Made by a program: the position numbers and the translations under genes. Of a stretch of 64,000 bases of DNA, positions 62,989 to 64,000 are shown one piece after another; position 1 is the stretch's first letter; each line of letters opens with the position of its first letter. Source of the stretch: Blastomussa wellsi (taxonomy: Eukaryota; Cnidaria; Anthozoa; Scleractinia; Plerogyridae); NCBI GenBank assembly GCA_947652115.1, contig OX393569.1, positions 12,305,441 to 12,369,440 of the forward strand, in the 5' to 3' direction. A model generated the notes under the pieces. That model was not told the origin of the DNA and searched no databases. It saw only the letters and a program-made list of their open reading frames with translations.

Positions 62989-64000
62989 GCTTTTGTATGA
63001 ATCCCGTCATCCGCTATCCAGCGTTTTGAATCAAATGCGGACAGCGAAATCTTGTTGACGTGCATTCCGTAGATTTGGTGCCCCTCGCTTCGAAGAATAT
63101 TCATTCCGTGCCCCATCTGCTTCGCACCGAAAAGTGTTTCCTTAAACTGTTCATGCTTGATTTGTTTCTTTACAACACACTTTTTTAGACCTTTCGCTTT
63201 TTTAATGTTTTTTTCGTCCGCCTTCAGAATCGAATACATTTTCGACCTCAGGCACACGCACTCCGCAATCGGCGTTCCAGCACATTCATCCTTCATCTTG
63301 CCTAAAACCTTTTTGTTGACGTTTGAGTGGAGCGCATGCTCCTTTGGATAATTACTCGTATCATAAAGGCTTTTGTTTCTTGCGATGTCTTTGTAAACGT
63401 CGTCCGTTTCTATCTCAAGAAGAAGGCTGTCGGTGTCTGTGTACAATAGCTCGCACTTTGGGCCATACTGTTTGCGAAGCTTGTTATAGAAAAAGTCGTA
63501 CATCAGGATTTTGCTGTTGTCGAGGATCGTCATTCCCATGTAAACTGGCTTGTTCAACAGCAAGTGGCTTTTGTGCATATGGATTCCAGCCATGTCGTTT
63601 GTGAATTCTGCAAACCTTGAGTACAAAGGGCTTGCAACCACCTTCTTTATTTTATTTTCCTCAGCGCTTCGCACTATTTTTATGTCAACACGGTTGCGCA
63701 GGTTTTCCATTGTTTTCCCGAAAACCGAGTTGTTCATGAGCTTGTAAAAATTCTTTTCAACGTCGCTCCTTGCGTTTTTTCTGAACTCTGTATTCATCAT
63801 GATATAGGGTTCCATCCAGCGCTCTTGTTCGAATTCAAGAACCCTGTGAACGCCCTTAAGTTTCATTCCTTGTTTCAGATAAAACTGAAGATTTCTGTAA
63901 TGCACCACATAGTTGTTTTTGTCTTCGAGCGTCAGCAGCAGCTTCTTGCTGCCTTGAGGCATTTTAATATCAAGGTCTTTTATCAAACCTTTCTGATAGT
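62889..64000 (-). CDS. Second family B DNA polymerase, C-terminal half (runs off right edge)
   Basis: The open minus-strand frame of at least 365 codons has KNFYKLMNNSVFGKTMENLR (motif B with the K...NS.YG pattern), LLYTDTDSLLLEIETDD (motif C, Y-x-D-T-D-S), and a thumb region with KHALHSNVNKK-like and CLRSKMYSI blocks. This is DNA_pol_B_2, the protein-primed type of Mavericks and adintoviruses. The frame stays open to the window edge; motif A and the exonuclease should lie beyond 64000. It is on the strand opposite to the broken polymerase at 60671-62264 and is not its missing half in simple order. No lesion is seen. Confidence 0.9.
   Translation of the reverse strand, partial: YQKGLIKDLDIKMPQGSKKLLLTLEDKNNYVVHYRNLQFYLKQGMKLKGVHRVLEFEQERWMEPYIMMNTEFRKNARSDVEKNFYKLMNNSVFGKTMENLRNRVDIKIVRSAEENKIKKVVASPLYSRFAEFTNDMAGIHMHKSHLLLNKPVYMGMTILDNSKILMYDFFYNKLRKQYGPKCELLYTDTDSLLLEIETDDVYKDIARNKSLYDTSNYPKEHALHSNVNKKVLGKMKDECAGTPIAECVCLRSKMYSILKADEKNIKKAKGLKKCVVKKQIKHEQFKETLFGAKQMGHGMNILRSEGHQIYGMHVNKISLSAFDSKRWIADDGIHTKAYGFTEALDLADVDLAEAAAFLEDVDLSEFGVE

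Overview
The window is animal nuclear DNA, most likely from an anthozoan cnidarian (stony coral or sea anemone). The evidence is one intron-rich animal gene with GT-AG exons, tRNA-derived SINEs, and a mix of DIRS, BEL/Pao, CR1-like and RTE-like LINEs, hAT and piggyBac-type elements. No species is claimed.

From 1 to about 43.4 kb the minus strand carries the 5' part of one host gene, the transcription elongation factor SPT6 (SUPT6H). Five exons with consistent phases can be placed: exon 1 at 43387-43162, exon 2 at 43054-42984, exon 3 at 36299-36162, exon 4 at 24783-24711 and exon 5 at 6053-5963. The gene runs off the left edge. Its introns of about 6.7, 11.4 and 18.7 kb are packed with repeats. 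From left to right these are a DIRS-like element with direct repeats, a decayed RecQ-like helicase exon, a non-LTR retrotransposon, several MITEs, a 453-bp tandem duplication, a decayed BEL/Pao element, a 692-bp tandem duplication of a tRNA-SINE segment, a 1.9-kb terminal-inverted-repeat element, a LINE fragment, and a hAT transposase pseudogene split by a piggyBac-type insertion.

From 43.5 to 49.1 kb, upstream of SUPT6H, lie two long fold-back elements, two LINE remnants, two MITEs and simple repeats.

From about 49.1 to 62.3 kb, where base composition becomes visibly richer in G and C, lies a Maverick/Polinton-type virus-like element. At its left end is a promoter-like block of repeated CCAAT and CRE motifs, followed by a TATA box and a short plus-strand gene. 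A compact minus-strand array then encodes (in transcription order) a gene of unknown function, a small gene, an rve integrase with a chromodomain, two tandem paralogous proteins, two small basic proteins, a major capsid protein candidate of the F54H12.2 family, an adenain-like cysteine protease, a packaging ATPase, and four small proteins including a two-transmembrane protein. Most neighbours overlap by 1 to 11 bases. To the right are a GRF zinc finger and a DEDD-type exonuclease on the plus strand, two small minus-strand genes with intron signals, and the exonuclease half of a protein-primed family B DNA polymerase on the plus strand. The capsid, protease and ATPase reading frames are open, whereas the integrase, polymerase, one paralog and two upstream genes carry stops or frameshifts, so the copy is not intact.

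The polymerase stops abruptly near 62264. After a repeat-filled junction, the C-terminal half of a different family B polymerase runs in from the right edge on the minus strand with an open frame. The right end is therefore a junction between two Maverick-like elements, or a rearrangement.
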